DNA from: Paramyrothecium sp. XJ0827
Lineage: Eukaryota; Ascomycota; Sordariomycetes; Hypocreales; Stachybotryaceae
NCBI GenBank assembly: GCA_020881915.1
Contig: JAJFPB010000003.1
Span: forward strand, 4,402,001-4,466,000
DNA: 64,000 bases
Direction of reading: 5' to 3'
How positions within the stretch are numbered: the stretch's first letter is position 1; each line of letters begins with the position of its first letter. The position numbers and the translations under genes were made by a program. This document shows positions 22,843-34,108 of the stretch, one piece after another. The notes under the pieces are model-generated. The model was not told the DNA's origin, did no database searches, and worked only from the letters and a program-made list of their open reading frames with translations.

Positions 22843-23606
22843 ATGCTCATGACAGCGGCTGCCCGTCTCACCGCTGCACGCCTCCTCCCCAAGAGCACCA
22901 GCTTATTCACCCGCCGCGCCATGTCGTCCACGCCGGCCGCGGCCCGCAAGTTTGAGTTCCTGGTCGTGGTGCCTGACAAACCCGGCATGCGGGAGAAGCG
23001 CCTGGAGGTCCGGCCGTAAGATGTGCCCCCCCGCGCTTTCGTGAAAACTGCACGTTGTGGCGAGAGTGGCCTTGGCCGAATTCGTGTATGTTGGCTGATA
23101 CGGCATAACACAGAATCCACTTTGCAGAGCTCGACAACCGCTATCAACCTGGAGATCTCAAGATGGGTGGTAAGACAGCTTCTCTTCGATTCGTCAACCC
23201 TCCTTCCATGTGTCGATGCTTGCGATAGCATCACATGGGCTTCACTCGATTGTCTCCCCACAAGAGTCTCCATAGTAACTTCACACTGCAGGAGCCTTGC
23301 TAAACAGCGTCCCAACTGACGACAATGCAACCAGCTGGGACTTTGCGGGCAGCACTATTGTCTGCGTTGCCGAGTCAAAGGAGGAGGTCATCGACATCTT
23401 GAAGCAGGATATTTACTGCAAGACTGGCGTCTGGGATATGGACAAGGTATGATATGATCCCCCATGCTCAATTTCGATTACAAAACACCTTGCTGTTTTG
23501 CCTCTCAGTCACATAAGTTTCTGGGCCTTTCATCTCGTCTTTCACCAATTAACACATTCAATAGGTTCAGATCTGGCCATTCAAGTGCGCGTTCAGGCAA
23601 CCTTAG
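22843..23606 (+). CDS. YCII-related domain protein, probably mitochondrial
   Basis: Four exons (22843-23015, 23114-23169, 23292-23446, 23565-23606) give 141 residues. The N-terminus is Arg/Ser/Ala-rich and lacks acidic residues (LTAARLLPKSTSLFTRRA), typical of a mitochondrial presequence. A second in-frame Met at 22921 (MSSTPAAARKFEF) could start a cytosolic form. The remainder, EFLVVVPDKPGMREKRLEVRP then an HFAEL segment and a C-terminal VQIWPFKCAF strand, matches the small ferredoxin-like YCII fold (about 95 residues). Bacterial YciI-type proteins are dimeric with a catalytic His/Asp pair, but the fungal function is unknown. Start choice among 22843, 22849 and 22921 is open. Its stop lies 270 bases from the convergent DUF2408 gene. 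Confidence 0.85.
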
Positions 23607-23876
23607 CTACTGCTTGATGGAAGAATGAGGCGGCCCATGATGAGACTTCTCACCTCGTGATCAGCCATCTAGATCATTGCCTGTTACCCCTCGTTGATTG
23701 AGATACCAATAGAGGTCATTGCACATTGTAGTAATACCAAAAAAATAAAAGCTCCCAACCAACAGCCATAACTCCATTCAGTTCACGTCAAGTACACCTC
23801 GCCCTCTCCGATATTGCATATACCTCATCGTACAGACCCGGGCTCAATGCAAGAAATTGCCGTCGTAACGCAATAC

Positions 23877-25443
23877 CTAGGATGTATCACCCTCAGGGTT
23901 GGACTCCCCTTCCGCAGCGACTCTTAACTCATAGTTAAGTTCGAAACATTCCGCCAGAAGCTCACTAACGCTACCTTGGCCTTCAGGAATGTCGTCGTTG
24001 ACCACAAACTTGCCATCCACCCTCATGTTGTCGAGAGAATTCAACTGTGTTATGATTAGAACTAGCCAGCAACTGAAACGAAGATGTGCGGCATACCTTC
24101 ATGCTGTAAGGGTAGAGTTCGCGTACGGAGGAGACGCCACCACTGTTCTTCACCTCCACTAGGCACCGCTTCAAAGTCTGGAGTTGGTTGTAGATAGGGA
24201 GGAGCGCCTCAGAGACAGGTTCTGAAGCTAGCATGAAGAAATAAATGTAGGCATAGCTTCGTCGAATAAGGTAGAGCATTGTTCGTTGCGTCCACAAATC
24301 GGCTGGTCGCCCTTTGTCGTCGTGGAAATTTCCATCGACTCGACTCTCGTCAATCTTGTCTAGTTGTCGCTGGAAGTCGTAGAGGTCGGTTTCGCGCAAG
24401 GACCACGCTTGGGTCAGAGACAGCTTCTCCAGGTCATTGCGTATGCCAACAAGTGCATTATAGGTTGGGAGCCACTGCTCTGCGACAACTCCTTTTCTGT
24501 ACAACGAGTCAGTAAGGCATACAGTCTGTTATGTCGATAATAGCCTACCGTTCCAGGACCAGGTCTGCCCATTTTAGGCAGCGGTTGTACAGGTCACAAA
24601 TCTCAGTACCACCTGGCGGCTCAGTACCGTCTTCAGCCAGAAATTTCCCGTCTTTTCGTTGTTCGCCAAGCTCCACAAGCTGATTGCGTAACTTCTTAAC
24701 CTCGCTCGATTGGAACTGTGACGGGTCAGAATCTAGTTGCAGCTCCCTTGCGCATCATGTAACCTACTTTTGCCTTTGTATTTGCCGCCGATATCGACCG
24801 TAAGATAGAAATCATTTTCTCGTGCATGACAAGCAGGGGCTCGCCAATCCTTTCCAGACGTACTTGCAGATTATACAAGCTTGCCTGACAGAGTCCGATC
24901 CTGTTCGACAGGAGTGTCAAGAGGATGGGAGAGTGTTGAGAATCGGGTCCATTACCATCAGAGGCCAGGCTGATGCTATCTGATAGCTTTTTGAGAGTTG
25001 ACCCAATACTCTCGAGGTCCTTTGCTGAGTATAGGTCAACTTCGGTGAGATGGTCGAGTAGTCGCTTGATGGTAGATGTGAGAGCGTAGGTCGCCGGCGC
25101 TTCGTTATTACGGCCGATTGTCAAGTAGAACAAGGAGAGGAGCTGGAAGCAGCTCTCTAAAACCTTGTCCACTGGTCACAGAAGAAGTCAGTCACGAGCC
25201 TGGGACGGGTCAATGGGTTGGCTTACGTCTGTTTTCTTCCTTGTTGCCGGTTTCGGCGCGGATGGTGTTGACCTCTTGCACCTGCTCGATTGTTTGATCG
25301 TAAAGCGGTATGATATCTTGGCTGCGTATGTATGTCGATCTGTCTTGCTTGAGCAGGAGCAGTTGATCGCGGATGAGAACCAGGTTTTCGAGAACGGCTT
25401 GCTCCCGAGCATCCTGTGGTGCGGGGACTGCTGGCGTGTCCAT
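23877..25443 (-). CDS. DUF2408-type conserved fungal protein (Cub1-like)
   Basis: Five exons on the minus strand (25443-25227, 25171-24768, 24715-24549, 24496-24097, 24044-23877) encode 451 residues. All junctions are GT-AG. The protein is largely helical, starting with a coiled-coil-like segment (LVLIRDQLLLLKQDR). The most conserved-looking part is DLWTQRTMLYLIRRSYAYIY followed by LPIYNQLQTLKRCL and LYPYSMKLNSLDNMR, which I recognise as the DUF2408 family. Its yeast member YPL260W/Cub1 has been linked to proteasome function and DNA damage, so a role there is only a family inference. The tail is acidic. It is divergent from the ribosomal P1 gene. Confidence 0.85.
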
Positions 25444-26225
25444 TTTGGCTGCTGGGAGATGCAGTTGATTCTGTTGAAGGTTCGCGCAAAAAAGCTATGG
25501 TTATGCTGTGCGATGTAGAGCTGCGGCTAAAGAGCTCTAACCTGCGCAGCAGCCTGAGACGTGGTAAAATGGGTCGTTGGATATTCTTAGCGACTGGATG
25601 GAGAAGCTCGGCGCGCGGGGCTGAGCCGGAAACGGCGGGAAGGTATTCAGGGATCAACAAAGGCCCAGACCCTAGAAGACAGTCCTGGTCGCAGAGGTGC
25701 CAAAGGGCTGCATGAACAGCAGAGAAGGATGTCTCAAGAAGAATGTCCTGCCGAGAGATGCAGCTCGCCTGACTGCGCCAATGATGTATGTTGAAGCGGC
25801 CCTGCGGAGTCAAGGTCTCCTGCCTACTCTCTATGGTGGGGGAGGTTCTTGCTGGGCCACGAACAAGGTTGGGAAAAGGTGGGGTACTTTTCGGTACGTC
25901 CCCTGCGTCGCTGACCTCATTCGCAAGGACTCCATAATGGGGTGGAGTGCGCTGGCTTGATTGGACGGATCTGCCTGGCCAATGACACGAGAGATGTAGC
26001 CAGTGGAGCCAACGTCCCAATCCGTTGTCTAAACTCATCATCCGGAAGAATGGTCGGTCCCCGTCCGTTTTTAGGTCTTGAAGCCCTGCAAGCGAATTTT
26101 GATCAGGGCAATTTTTGTGGTTCGGACTAGTTTGGCGATATTTCGACCTACGTATCAAACCTACCGCGAACCTTTCTGTGCAGCCATCTCCTCCTCAACA
26201 ACCTGCACTCGACAATTCATTCACA
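25444..26225. promoter_or_regulatory. Bidirectional promoter of DUF2408 gene (-) and RPP1 (+)
   Basis: 782 bases separate the two start codons. The final 70 bases before RPP1 are C/T- and CAAC-rich, fitting the short leader of a ribosomal protein gene. A long minus-strand open frame passes through (25223-26158) but is out of phase with the DUF2408 exons, featureless and best read as chance. I did not find a recognisable ribosomal-protein promoter motif. Confidence 0.5.
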
Positions 26226-26865
26226 ATGTCTCGCGCTGAGCTCGCTTCCTCCTACGCGGCCCTGATCCTCGCCGACGATGGCGTCGAGATCACCGTAAGT
26301 CATTCCAACAGCACCGCCGTTCGCGCGCACACAACCCCGCGCCCTCCAACATTTCGTCGTCGTCTCGAACATCGAATTTTGTGGGAGGGTGATATTCGGA
26401 GATAGAATAATATGTGCTGACCTGGATCCCCTCGCAATAGTCCGACAAGCTTCAGTCCCTGATCAAGGCCGCCAAGATCGAGGACGTTGAGCCCATCTGG
26501 ACCTCTCTCTTCGCCAAGGTACGCGACCGCAACCGCCCCGTCCGGATACCGTCTACATGGCGAGATGGAAACCCGGGTTTTCCCTGTCGAGCGATTGAAG
26601 ACTAACATGGCTGTTCTGTAGGCCCTCGAGGGCAAGGATGTTAAGGAGCTGCTGACCAACGTCGGCTCCGGTGGCGGTGCCGCCGTCGCTGCTGGTGGTG
26701 CTCCCGCTGCCGCCGCCGGTGGCGATGCTGCCCCTGCCGCTGAGGAGAAGAAGGAGGAGGGTACGTCAACTATCCCTCGGAAGAGAAACCGCACCGGTAC
26801 TAACGCGCACCCTTACAGAGAAGGACGAGTCGGACGACGACATGGGTTTCGGTCTCTTCGACTAA
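26226..26865 (+). CDS. RPP1: 60S acidic ribosomal protein P1
   Basis: Four exons (26226-26294, 26441-26518, 26622-26760, 26819-26865) encode 110 residues, the usual P1 length. The N-terminal half ([20 protein letters not shown]) is the helical dimerisation domain. It is followed by an Ala/Gly-rich hinge and the invariant acidic tail ending in [10 protein letters not shown], which binds elongation factors at the ribosomal stalk. P1 pairs with P2 on protein P0. The N-terminal wording ([10 protein letters not shown]) separates P1 from P2. Three introns in such a short gene are typical for filamentous ascomycetes. Confidence 0.97.
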
Positions 26866-27325
26866 ACAATCAACCTACTCATGACGACGACTGTTTTCTT
26901 CCTTTGTTGTACTTCCACTGCATGGCTTCGGGGTTCACGAAATCAATCGATCATACAGGCTGGAGAAAGGCACACTATCCAGTGGCCTATACCGAGTGGC
27001 TTCTATCACTTGATAGCATGAGGAACGCTCTCGATGGAGTTTGCACGGCGGGAGAATTGGTCAATAAAACGGCTCTGAAACTAAAAAGCTATTGCCTTGG
27101 AATGTCGTCATGTGCCCGCTTCGTGAGATGTTGAACGTGTTGGTCACTGCACGCATGTGTTTTATTGCTCGTCTCGAGGACCCAAAGGTCGGTCCATCAA
27201 TATCCTCAACGGGGTTGCCAACTCGTACTCCTACCTGCACCAAAGCTTTTTTATCTTAGTTCGCCATGCCAAATCTCAAGCCCGGCCTATGCACCCCATC
27301 CATCTACCAACACATTTCTAAATGC

Positions 27326-28469
27326 TTATTTCACAATGAGAACCGAGGAGGGAACGAGACCCGCTTCCTTCAGTGTCTTCGACCAGTCCACGGTGCCCTG
27401 GAAGGTCTGCCTTGGGAACGTAGTCGTGAAGCTAGTCACCGTCTTGCCAGTCTCGCCCTCCAACATGTGTGCCAGCTCGAAAAGCGTCGTTTCTGCTGGT
27501 AGAGTCTTTGTGATGTTGCCGCCGTCGGTCTGCAGCCTCAGCCTAGCTTCGCTATGGGCCGCCTTGGGCCGGGGGGCCGCGGCAGCAGGAGCAGGCGCAG
27601 GCGCGGGTGCAGCGGTACTCTCAGGTGCTCTGCCCTCCCGCGCGGCCTTGGCCTCCTCAGCTTTGCGGCGGCGCTCGGCCTTGTCGGCTTCAATCTTGGC
27701 CTTGATGCGCTTCTTGGCTTCGAGGTCATCGAGCTTTTCCTGGCGTTTGCGGGCGGCGTCTTTGATCTGCTCCTTGCGTTGAAGCTCTTCCTTGGCCTCC
27801 TGGGTCTCCTTGGTAGACTTCAGGCGGATTTGCTGGGAAGAGAGTGCATTAGTAAGGTGTTTCTTGCAATGTCCACTTGATACTACAAACATACCTCGTT
27901 TCGCTTATGGTCCTCCTTATCTAGAGCCGACTGGGCAGCCCTCTTGGCCTTGAGACGTTCCCGAAGTTCCGTAAGCTTGGCAGTCTTCTCTTCCTCTGTT
28001 AGAGGCGCAATCTCTTCAGTGGACTGTGAGAAGTCGGTATGTTCGCTATGGGGGTTCTGTGAGCATCCGAAGTCGTGTCTATACTGCCATGGATTGGAGG
28101 GCTTACGTCTTTGAAGCATGGTAACTAGCCAGAGCCTCGTTGCGAAAGCGCTTGCCACATTCGTTGCAAACAAGGGAACGGGCTTCTTGGCCAGACTCTA
28201 GAGCTGCAATCTCCGCATTGGTCTCATCTTCATCAATAGCATCGTTTTCCTTGCTCTTTTGGGCGGCTTGGATGTCCTCGAGAGATTTGTCTTGGTTGTC
28301 CTCCAGCCACTGCAAGGCGCCTTGCACTGTGAGTGAGACGTTAGTTTGGTAGCTTCTTGGGGGCACATGCTTCATATGTAAACCTACAGCCGCCAGTTCT
28401 CTTCACTGCAATCTCAGCACGCGCCTGGTCGAACCCCATGTCAATTAGTTGCTCCAAGTCTGAGGGCAT
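27326..28469 (-). CDS. UBA/C2H2/UBX-domain protein (UBXN1/SAKS1-like)
   Basis: Four exons on the minus strand (28469-28388, 28326-28107, 28045-27895, 27832-27326) encode 319 residues. Order: UBA domain (about 1-42, with LIDMGF and GALQWLEDNQD), a single C2H2-like finger (C81/C84/H97/H103), a long charged coiled coil (about 115-215), an Ala/Pro hinge and a C-terminal UBX domain (about 238-319). UBA binds ubiquitin and UBX binds Cdc48/p97, so the protein is probably a Cdc48 adaptor delivering ubiquitinated clients. The same domain order is found in animal UBXN1. The third intron's acceptor (CATAG) is fixed by the frame. The gene converges on RPP1. Confidence 0.93.
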
Positions 28470-29883
28470 CGTGACGGCGGTTAGGTGATGAGCCGTGTAT
28501 GGTGGGGTTATAGACGAAGCTGATGATGAGTGAGGGGCAAGTTTTCGGTGAGTTTGGTTGAAACGATGTGCTCTGTGCAAGAAGTCCTACGAGGTGTGAA
28601 TGTAGGAGATAAGATATCGTGTGTCCGAGAATTTGCCTCCTGGTTTGTCTCGAGTCTGGTGGCAACGAGTTGCATGAAGATGAAATACCGTACACACAGA
28701 AACGTCATTCAATAGGTGCCTCTGGTATCCCTCATTTACCGGTGGGCCAGGCACAGACACCAGTAAGGTGAGCTCAGGGAACAGCTGTGATCGGCAATTC
28801 AACGGCTAATTCGGCACTGGAACCAAGGTACCTAGCAGCATGCTGGGGATAGAAACAGCGGCACAGCAAGACTTAAGGTATAGCTCCAAGTGCCTTCAAT
28901 CTATACCAAGAAAACAATTTTGCAGTGGTTTGATTGAAGTACAATGTATGAGAACTTTGTTACTAAGACAAATCGGTTCCTTCTTTTTATTCTTCTTTTT
29001 TTAGGATAAATTAATTTTCCAGAAGGAATGAGGCAGAAACGTCGTTTGTGGGATCGTTCTCTTTTCGGTCTCGCTTTTTCTGTCATCCCACTGCCCCGCC
29101 AGATAGCTGACGCTGCCAATGTGCAACAGAAACAGCCAGTCACCAGCTCAGTCAGTACGAAGTTACAACATGAAGTCGTGTCGCAATCTTTCTGTTCATG
29201 GGGGAAATAATGAAGGGTCACGAGGTGAAGATAGAGTCATCGCTTAGAGATTTCCCTTTACGCATTCTTATGCCCGAGCGCTTGTCTTTCAAAGTATGAA
29301 CGTAAAGGCGCACCTGTGAAAGATTGGTTCGCCCTTCATGTGCCAAATAGTCTTTTCAAGTTGTACCGTAAATTACGATAATTACCTGATCATCTTTGCA
29401 AATATAGAACCTCGAGCTAGGTTCCGTAACTCGTCGATCAAGCTCGTAGCACGTCACATGCTCCATTTCCCAAGATCGGTTGTCGGCTCAATCTCGGCTA
29501 AACAGGCGCCGCTTAATGGAGAGCTGATCATTGGGCAGGTACGTACCGTTCAAGACAGCTTGCCCATGGCATGAGCAGGAAGGTGCCAGGTTTGGTGGAG
29601 CGCAACCCCATTACGTCGTGACGACTCCGTGGTCTGAGAGCGCCATCCTGTCCATTCCACAACCCTCCGAATCCAAGTTCGACTCGAGTATCTCAACCCA
29701 AAACCACCGCGCCTAAAACTACACTAGAGGCCCTTTATTTGTTTCTGCCTCGCTTTAGCAATCTTTCTTGGGCAATCACCGTGCCCTAGCTATTTCTTTA
29801 GTCTTTTGCCAAGTCTTCCGGCCCCAGCTGCCCAAGTCGACCTCCTGAAATACCCCGTTTGAGCGCATCTACACATTTGCATC
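28470..29883. promoter_or_regulatory. Shared upstream region of the UBX gene (-) and SCS2 (+)
   Basis: 1.4 kb between divergent start codons. It contains one GGTACC motif (28827-28832) and an A/T-rich patch around 28900-29010. The small open frames (for example 29028-29210) have no features. The 100 bases before SCS2 are C/T-rich leader-like sequence. No gene is supported. Confidence 0.5.
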
Positions 29884-31113
29884 ATGTCCGTCGATATCGA
29901 ACCGTTCGAGCTCAGCTTCCGGCGTACGTTGGCAGCCACAGCCCTTCCATGCAGCTCATAGTCCTTAACAAGCTCGTCCTTAGGGCCATTCACCGTCGAG
30001 GTCTCGCAAACCCTGACCATCAAGAACCCCAACTCATCGCCAGTTGCTTTCAAGGTAGATGCCGAGCCACTCTTTGCCTGCAATGCGCAAGCATGTTTGC
30101 TGATATACTGGAAAACAGGTCAAGACGACCGCGCCGAAACAGTGAGACTACCCCTCCACTTACCTACCCTGTCACGTTTGTCCCCGGACCCTGACCGATT
30201 TGCTAGATATTGTGTGCGTCCCAATGCCGGCCGGATCGAGCCTGGCCAGGAATTCGATGTGACAGGTACGTTGAGCTTGGATTATCAGCCCTAGTTAAAC
30301 AAATCGCAAGGCCGCTGACTGCTTGCAGTGCTGCTGCAGGCCATGAAGGCCGAGCCTCCGGCTGATGCCAAGTGCCGCGACAAGTTCCTGGTGCAGTCTG
30401 TCTCTATTACGCCCGATAAGGAGTTTTCTAGCATTTCGGAAGTCGTATGTATCATCCTCTTCCTCCTGTCCGCCAGAGTATCCTGACCTGGTGTCTAGCT
30501 TGAGTCGACCGATAAATCACAGCTTCAGGAGAGAAAGATTCGGGTCACCTGGCTGGCCGCGGCGGGCGGCGAGAAGGAAGGTGCGGCAGACACTGCGCGC
30601 GCGGCCGCGGTGACTCCCAGCAAGCCTTCTGTGGCCAACGGCGTATGCTTCCATGATTCTTCCCACAAGTTCATTGGCTAACCTAACTTCAATCAGGCTC
30701 TTGACACCCCCGAAGCTTCCCGCACATTCTCCTCACCCAGCGCCACCGCAGCTGAATCCTCGCAGAGCCCTGCACCTCCATCATACTCCGAGACTTCCCG
30801 GGAACAGCCAGCAGAGGATGTGAAGCCCGAAGCCCCTAAGTCGGTCATTTCGCAGGCCGCCTCCACCGTGTCTGAGACGGCGCAGGTGACGTACGAGGAG
30901 CTCAAGGCCAAGCTAGCCCAGGCTGAGGCTCAAATCGCCAACCTTTCCGAGAGTGGCCTGCGCCAGCGCAACGTCAAGAGCATTGTCGAGGATGTCAAGA
31001 AGCCTGCTGGTGAGGTTGCTCAAGCAGTGAAGCAGTCGGTCGAGGGCGTCCCTGTACAAATCGTGGCTCTTCTGTGCCTGCTGAGCTTCCTGCTTGCGTA
31101 CTTCTTCTTCTAG
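29884..31113 (+). CDS. SCS2: VAP/Scs2 homologue, MSP-domain ER tether
   Basis: Seven exons (29884-29923, 29984-30054, 30119-30141, 30207-30265, 30329-30444, 30499-30642, 30697-31113) encode 289 residues. The first 125 or so residues form the MSP immunoglobulin-like domain (EPFELSFRRPFTVEVSQTLTIKNP, then VAFKVKTTAPKQYCVRPN), the site that binds FFAT motifs of lipid-transfer proteins. A Ser/Pro-rich linker, a coiled coil (about 220-245) and one C-terminal membrane segment (VPVQIVALLCLLSFLLAYFFF) complete the tail-anchored VAP layout. It should sit in cortical ER and tether ER to plasma membrane. Seven small exons in under 300 residues make it the most intron-dense gene here. Confidence 0.95.
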
Positions 31114-31940
31114 GTAATGGAACCCAGGTGTTACTGCGTCGTCACTGGAGTTGTATTGGATGAAAGCGGGCAAAACCCTTGTTGGGGTCTCGTCGAGGAC
31201 ATGAGCGAGGATTGGAGTGAACAGGCTTTGCTAGACGCAGCTTGGGACCGACGGTTACGATAACCGACTTGTCAATGTGACGATTTGTGTATGGAAACTC
31301 TACCAATGTTCTATTTTTCAGTTGCCAGCACGTCAATCGCGGCCTTTGGAGGCAAGGGGCTAGGACGGCGAAGCGGCGATGGTTCGCAACGACAAGCGTC
31401 TTTTCAGGGGAGTGTAGAGGCCTAAGGGATAGACAAAACCACCTTAGCCGGCAAATGAGCGGTCCGCAGAGAAGCGAAAAGAAAGGGAGGACGAATACCA
31501 TCGTTTAGGACATGTATTTTCTTGGTTGTCAATGAGAAAGAATACCTAATACTCTGTGCGATTTATTTGCGCGATGGTTAGCAGCTTAGTCTACGGGCCA
31601 GAATCAAAGAGCTGTTCGCAGATGCAGATGGCACAAAACGTCAATTTTGTAAGGAGTTTCTTATGTACAGGGAAGAAAGGTCTACAACGCCGACGCCCCC
31701 AACAGCCAATATATCATCTAATGTGACTGAAAGCAGCCCATGTGCTGCGTCATGTCATATGCACACAGGATACTAAGAGCAAGAGCCGTGCCAGCATAGG
31801 CTCCAGTGTTCTCGCATACCAAGTCCGAAGCCCACCTGACCGCAGCTCCTTCGTATCACACATTCATTTTGCAAGCCTTGACCGCCTCAGCAGAAGGTCC
31901 AAGCTCTTGACGTCAATCCCCGTCTGACAATCTGGAACAT

Positions 31941-33199
31941 CTATGCCTGGATTTCCGTCTCCTTCCAGTTGACGGCGCCGCCAACAACACGGCCGCCCTC
32001 CTTGCGCTTCACGCGGCAGGTAATGCCAACGTTCTCGTCCCAGATGAAGCGCCACAGGACATAAGTCCAACTCTCGTGGCGGGGCAGGTCCTCGTAGAAG
32101 GAGCGGGCGGTGCTGTAGACGGCGGGGAGGCGGGTCCACGGGACGGCGGGGAAGTCGTGGTGCTCGTTGTGGTAGCCAACGTTGTAGGTCAGCCAGTTGA
32201 GCGGGCCGTAGTAGGAGTAGGTCTCGGGGATGGGGACCTTGTTGTCCGGGTTGCGCTGGGTCGGGGTAACGGTGCCGTAGACGTAGTGCTCGGCGATGAA
32301 GTGGCCGGCGAGGGGGTGCAGGCTGCCCGCGAGGAAGGAGGAGAGGAGCAGGTAGAGCAGGGCGTTGCGCGAGGTGTAGCTCAGGAGGAGGGCGTCGAAG
32401 CCGAGCTGGACGGCGACGTTGACGGCGTGGATCCAGGTGAAGGGAACGCGGTAGACGGTCATGGGGCGGATGGCGTAGAAGAAGATCTGGAAAGTGCAGA
32501 AGAATGCCTTGCCGAGGATGGAGTCGAGCATGAAAGCCTCGAGGGCGGTAGGCAGATCGGTGTCGAGGCCATCCACACCGAGGGACTTGTGGTGCGTCAG
32601 GTGGTAAGGCTGGCATTGATGTTAGTCTCGTGGCGGGGAGATTCGAGGGGATTGGAAGCGCAGAGGCAGTGAGGACGTACTCTGAAGGAGGCACTATAGG
32701 GCACAGCGATGGGCAGGTTCGCAAAGATGGCAAACAGTCGGTTGGCCATGGGGCTGCGGAAGGCCAGGTTGTGCGAGATCTCGTGGATGGCCAGGAACAG
32801 GTTCTGGTTGGCGGTGGCGCCGAAGACGTAGGCGACGGCCCAGAACTTGAAGGACCAGAAGGAGGTGTCGCGGAGGAGGTAGGCGAGGGTGATCTGGAGG
32901 GCCACGACGCCGGCGACGACGTACTTGGTCAGGGGCTCGGGGCCGCAGAGCTTGGTGATCTACGGGTTTGGCCAGTCAGTCGGAGTTTTGCCAATTGAAG
33001 CCTGTGCGGCCGGCACGGCGGAGCGAGTGGAGGGGAGAAAGGGGATAGCTACCTCTGGGTGAGACTTGATGATGGCCATGCGCCGCGTGCGGTGCGGCTC
33101 CTCGGTGTAGGTCCAGAAGAAGTCATGCTTTCCGTCGGCGGCCTTGGGCTCTTCCTTTGGCGACTTGGTGGTCACCGTTGCAGACTTGGAGGGCGCCAT
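31941..33199 (-). CDS. dsd1: Sphingolipid (dihydroceramide) delta-4 desaturase
   Basis: Three exons on the minus strand (33199-33053, 32959-32681, 32609-31941) encode 364 residues. The N-terminal FFWTYTEEPHRTRR segment is the Lipid-DES leader characteristic of this subfamily. The three di-iron histidine boxes are intact: HEISH (108-112), HLTHH (145-149) and HNEHH (289-293, followed by DFP). Four or so hydrophobic helices anchor it in the ER. It inserts the 4,5 trans double bond of the sphingoid base, the branch that in filamentous fungi leads to 9-methyl glucosylceramides. The ATG at 33199 is the Met leading directly into the conserved N-terminus. The upstream in-frame sequence is non-conserved and Pro/His-rich. 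Confidence 0.95.
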
Positions 33200-34108
33200 G
33201 GTTGAGACTCTGTCGATGCTGCGATCTGTGTGATGCAACAATTGAATCCAAGAGGTGAATGGAGGGAAAAGGGGGAGGTGAAGAGGGAAGAGATGCGAAA
33301 CCCTCGTTGGCCGGTATCCCGCAGCTGTTGAGGCGAGAGTGGGAGACAATAAATCGCCTGATAGCAGAGGGTGGTGGTGCCGGTGCCGATAAGGGGCACT
33401 CTGGGGCCATTTTTTCTTCGGTCGAGCCACTGTAGCGGGTTCGTGGACCCGTAAAATTAGGTGCTTCTCGAGCTTCTGGTTGGACGGTCGGGGGTATCTA
33501 CGTGGAGGGGCTGCAGGCGATTGCTGCGCTGTGGGCAGGGGAGATCAGGGGTCTTGCTTGTGGCTTGCGTGTGGGAGGGTGGCGAGGTGGCGTGTTCCTG
33601 GCAGCTATTCGGCCCACCAGGTGGTAGTGAGCACTGCCAGGGGACGGTAGCTCGCTGTGCTTTGGCTGCAGCCCGAACTTACCCTAAACTAACGTACAGC
33701 ATCTTCAAGAGCAATGGATATTCGTTTGATAGTTGGGGGTACCTTTATGTTCTTCAGCAAGAGAAGGGGAAATATGAAGAGGTACAATTGGTCTTTTTAA
33801 AGTAATGAATTGTCTGTACGTACCAAATGTGGTCTCAGTGGAACTAGATAATCCTCCTCTATTTGCACTCCATCAGATGTAAAAACACCTTGTTTGTCTT
33901 GGAAGCAGATCTGTAATGGGATGGCTAAGGACTCATTGGATCCTTAAATGACAATCACGTTGGAAGTGATAGATAATGCGTCAAGTAATACTTTTTACTC
34001 CTTGCGTCAAATCAAAAGGTATCTAGGGTTGTGTCCTTCTCCCCGTCATGTCTCCGTCTCTTCTTAGTATTTCCCGTCCACGTTTTATGTACCATACAAC
34101 AGATCTGC
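33200..34108. other. Upstream region of desaturase and 3' region of permease
   Basis: Contains the promoter of the desaturase (C/T-rich on its strand near 33210-33300) and the 3' untranslated region of the permease gene, which is on the same strand. One GGTACC motif is at 33738-33743. No gene is supported. The frame at 33461-33805 (+) has no features. Confidence 0.5.

Noticed and set aside
22752..23330. 192-codon minus-strand frame
   Set aside because: Antisense to the YCII gene and crosses its introns, with no features.
25223..26158. 311-codon minus-strand frame upstream of the DUF2408 gene
   Set aside because: Its start region is in promoter DNA, the sequence is Pro/Arg/His-rich with no domain, and its downstream part is an alternative frame of DUF2408 exon 1.
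32076..32672. 198-codon plus-strand frame rich in Val, Gly and Glu
   Set aside because: Antisense to the desaturase, whose His boxes and introns are clear.
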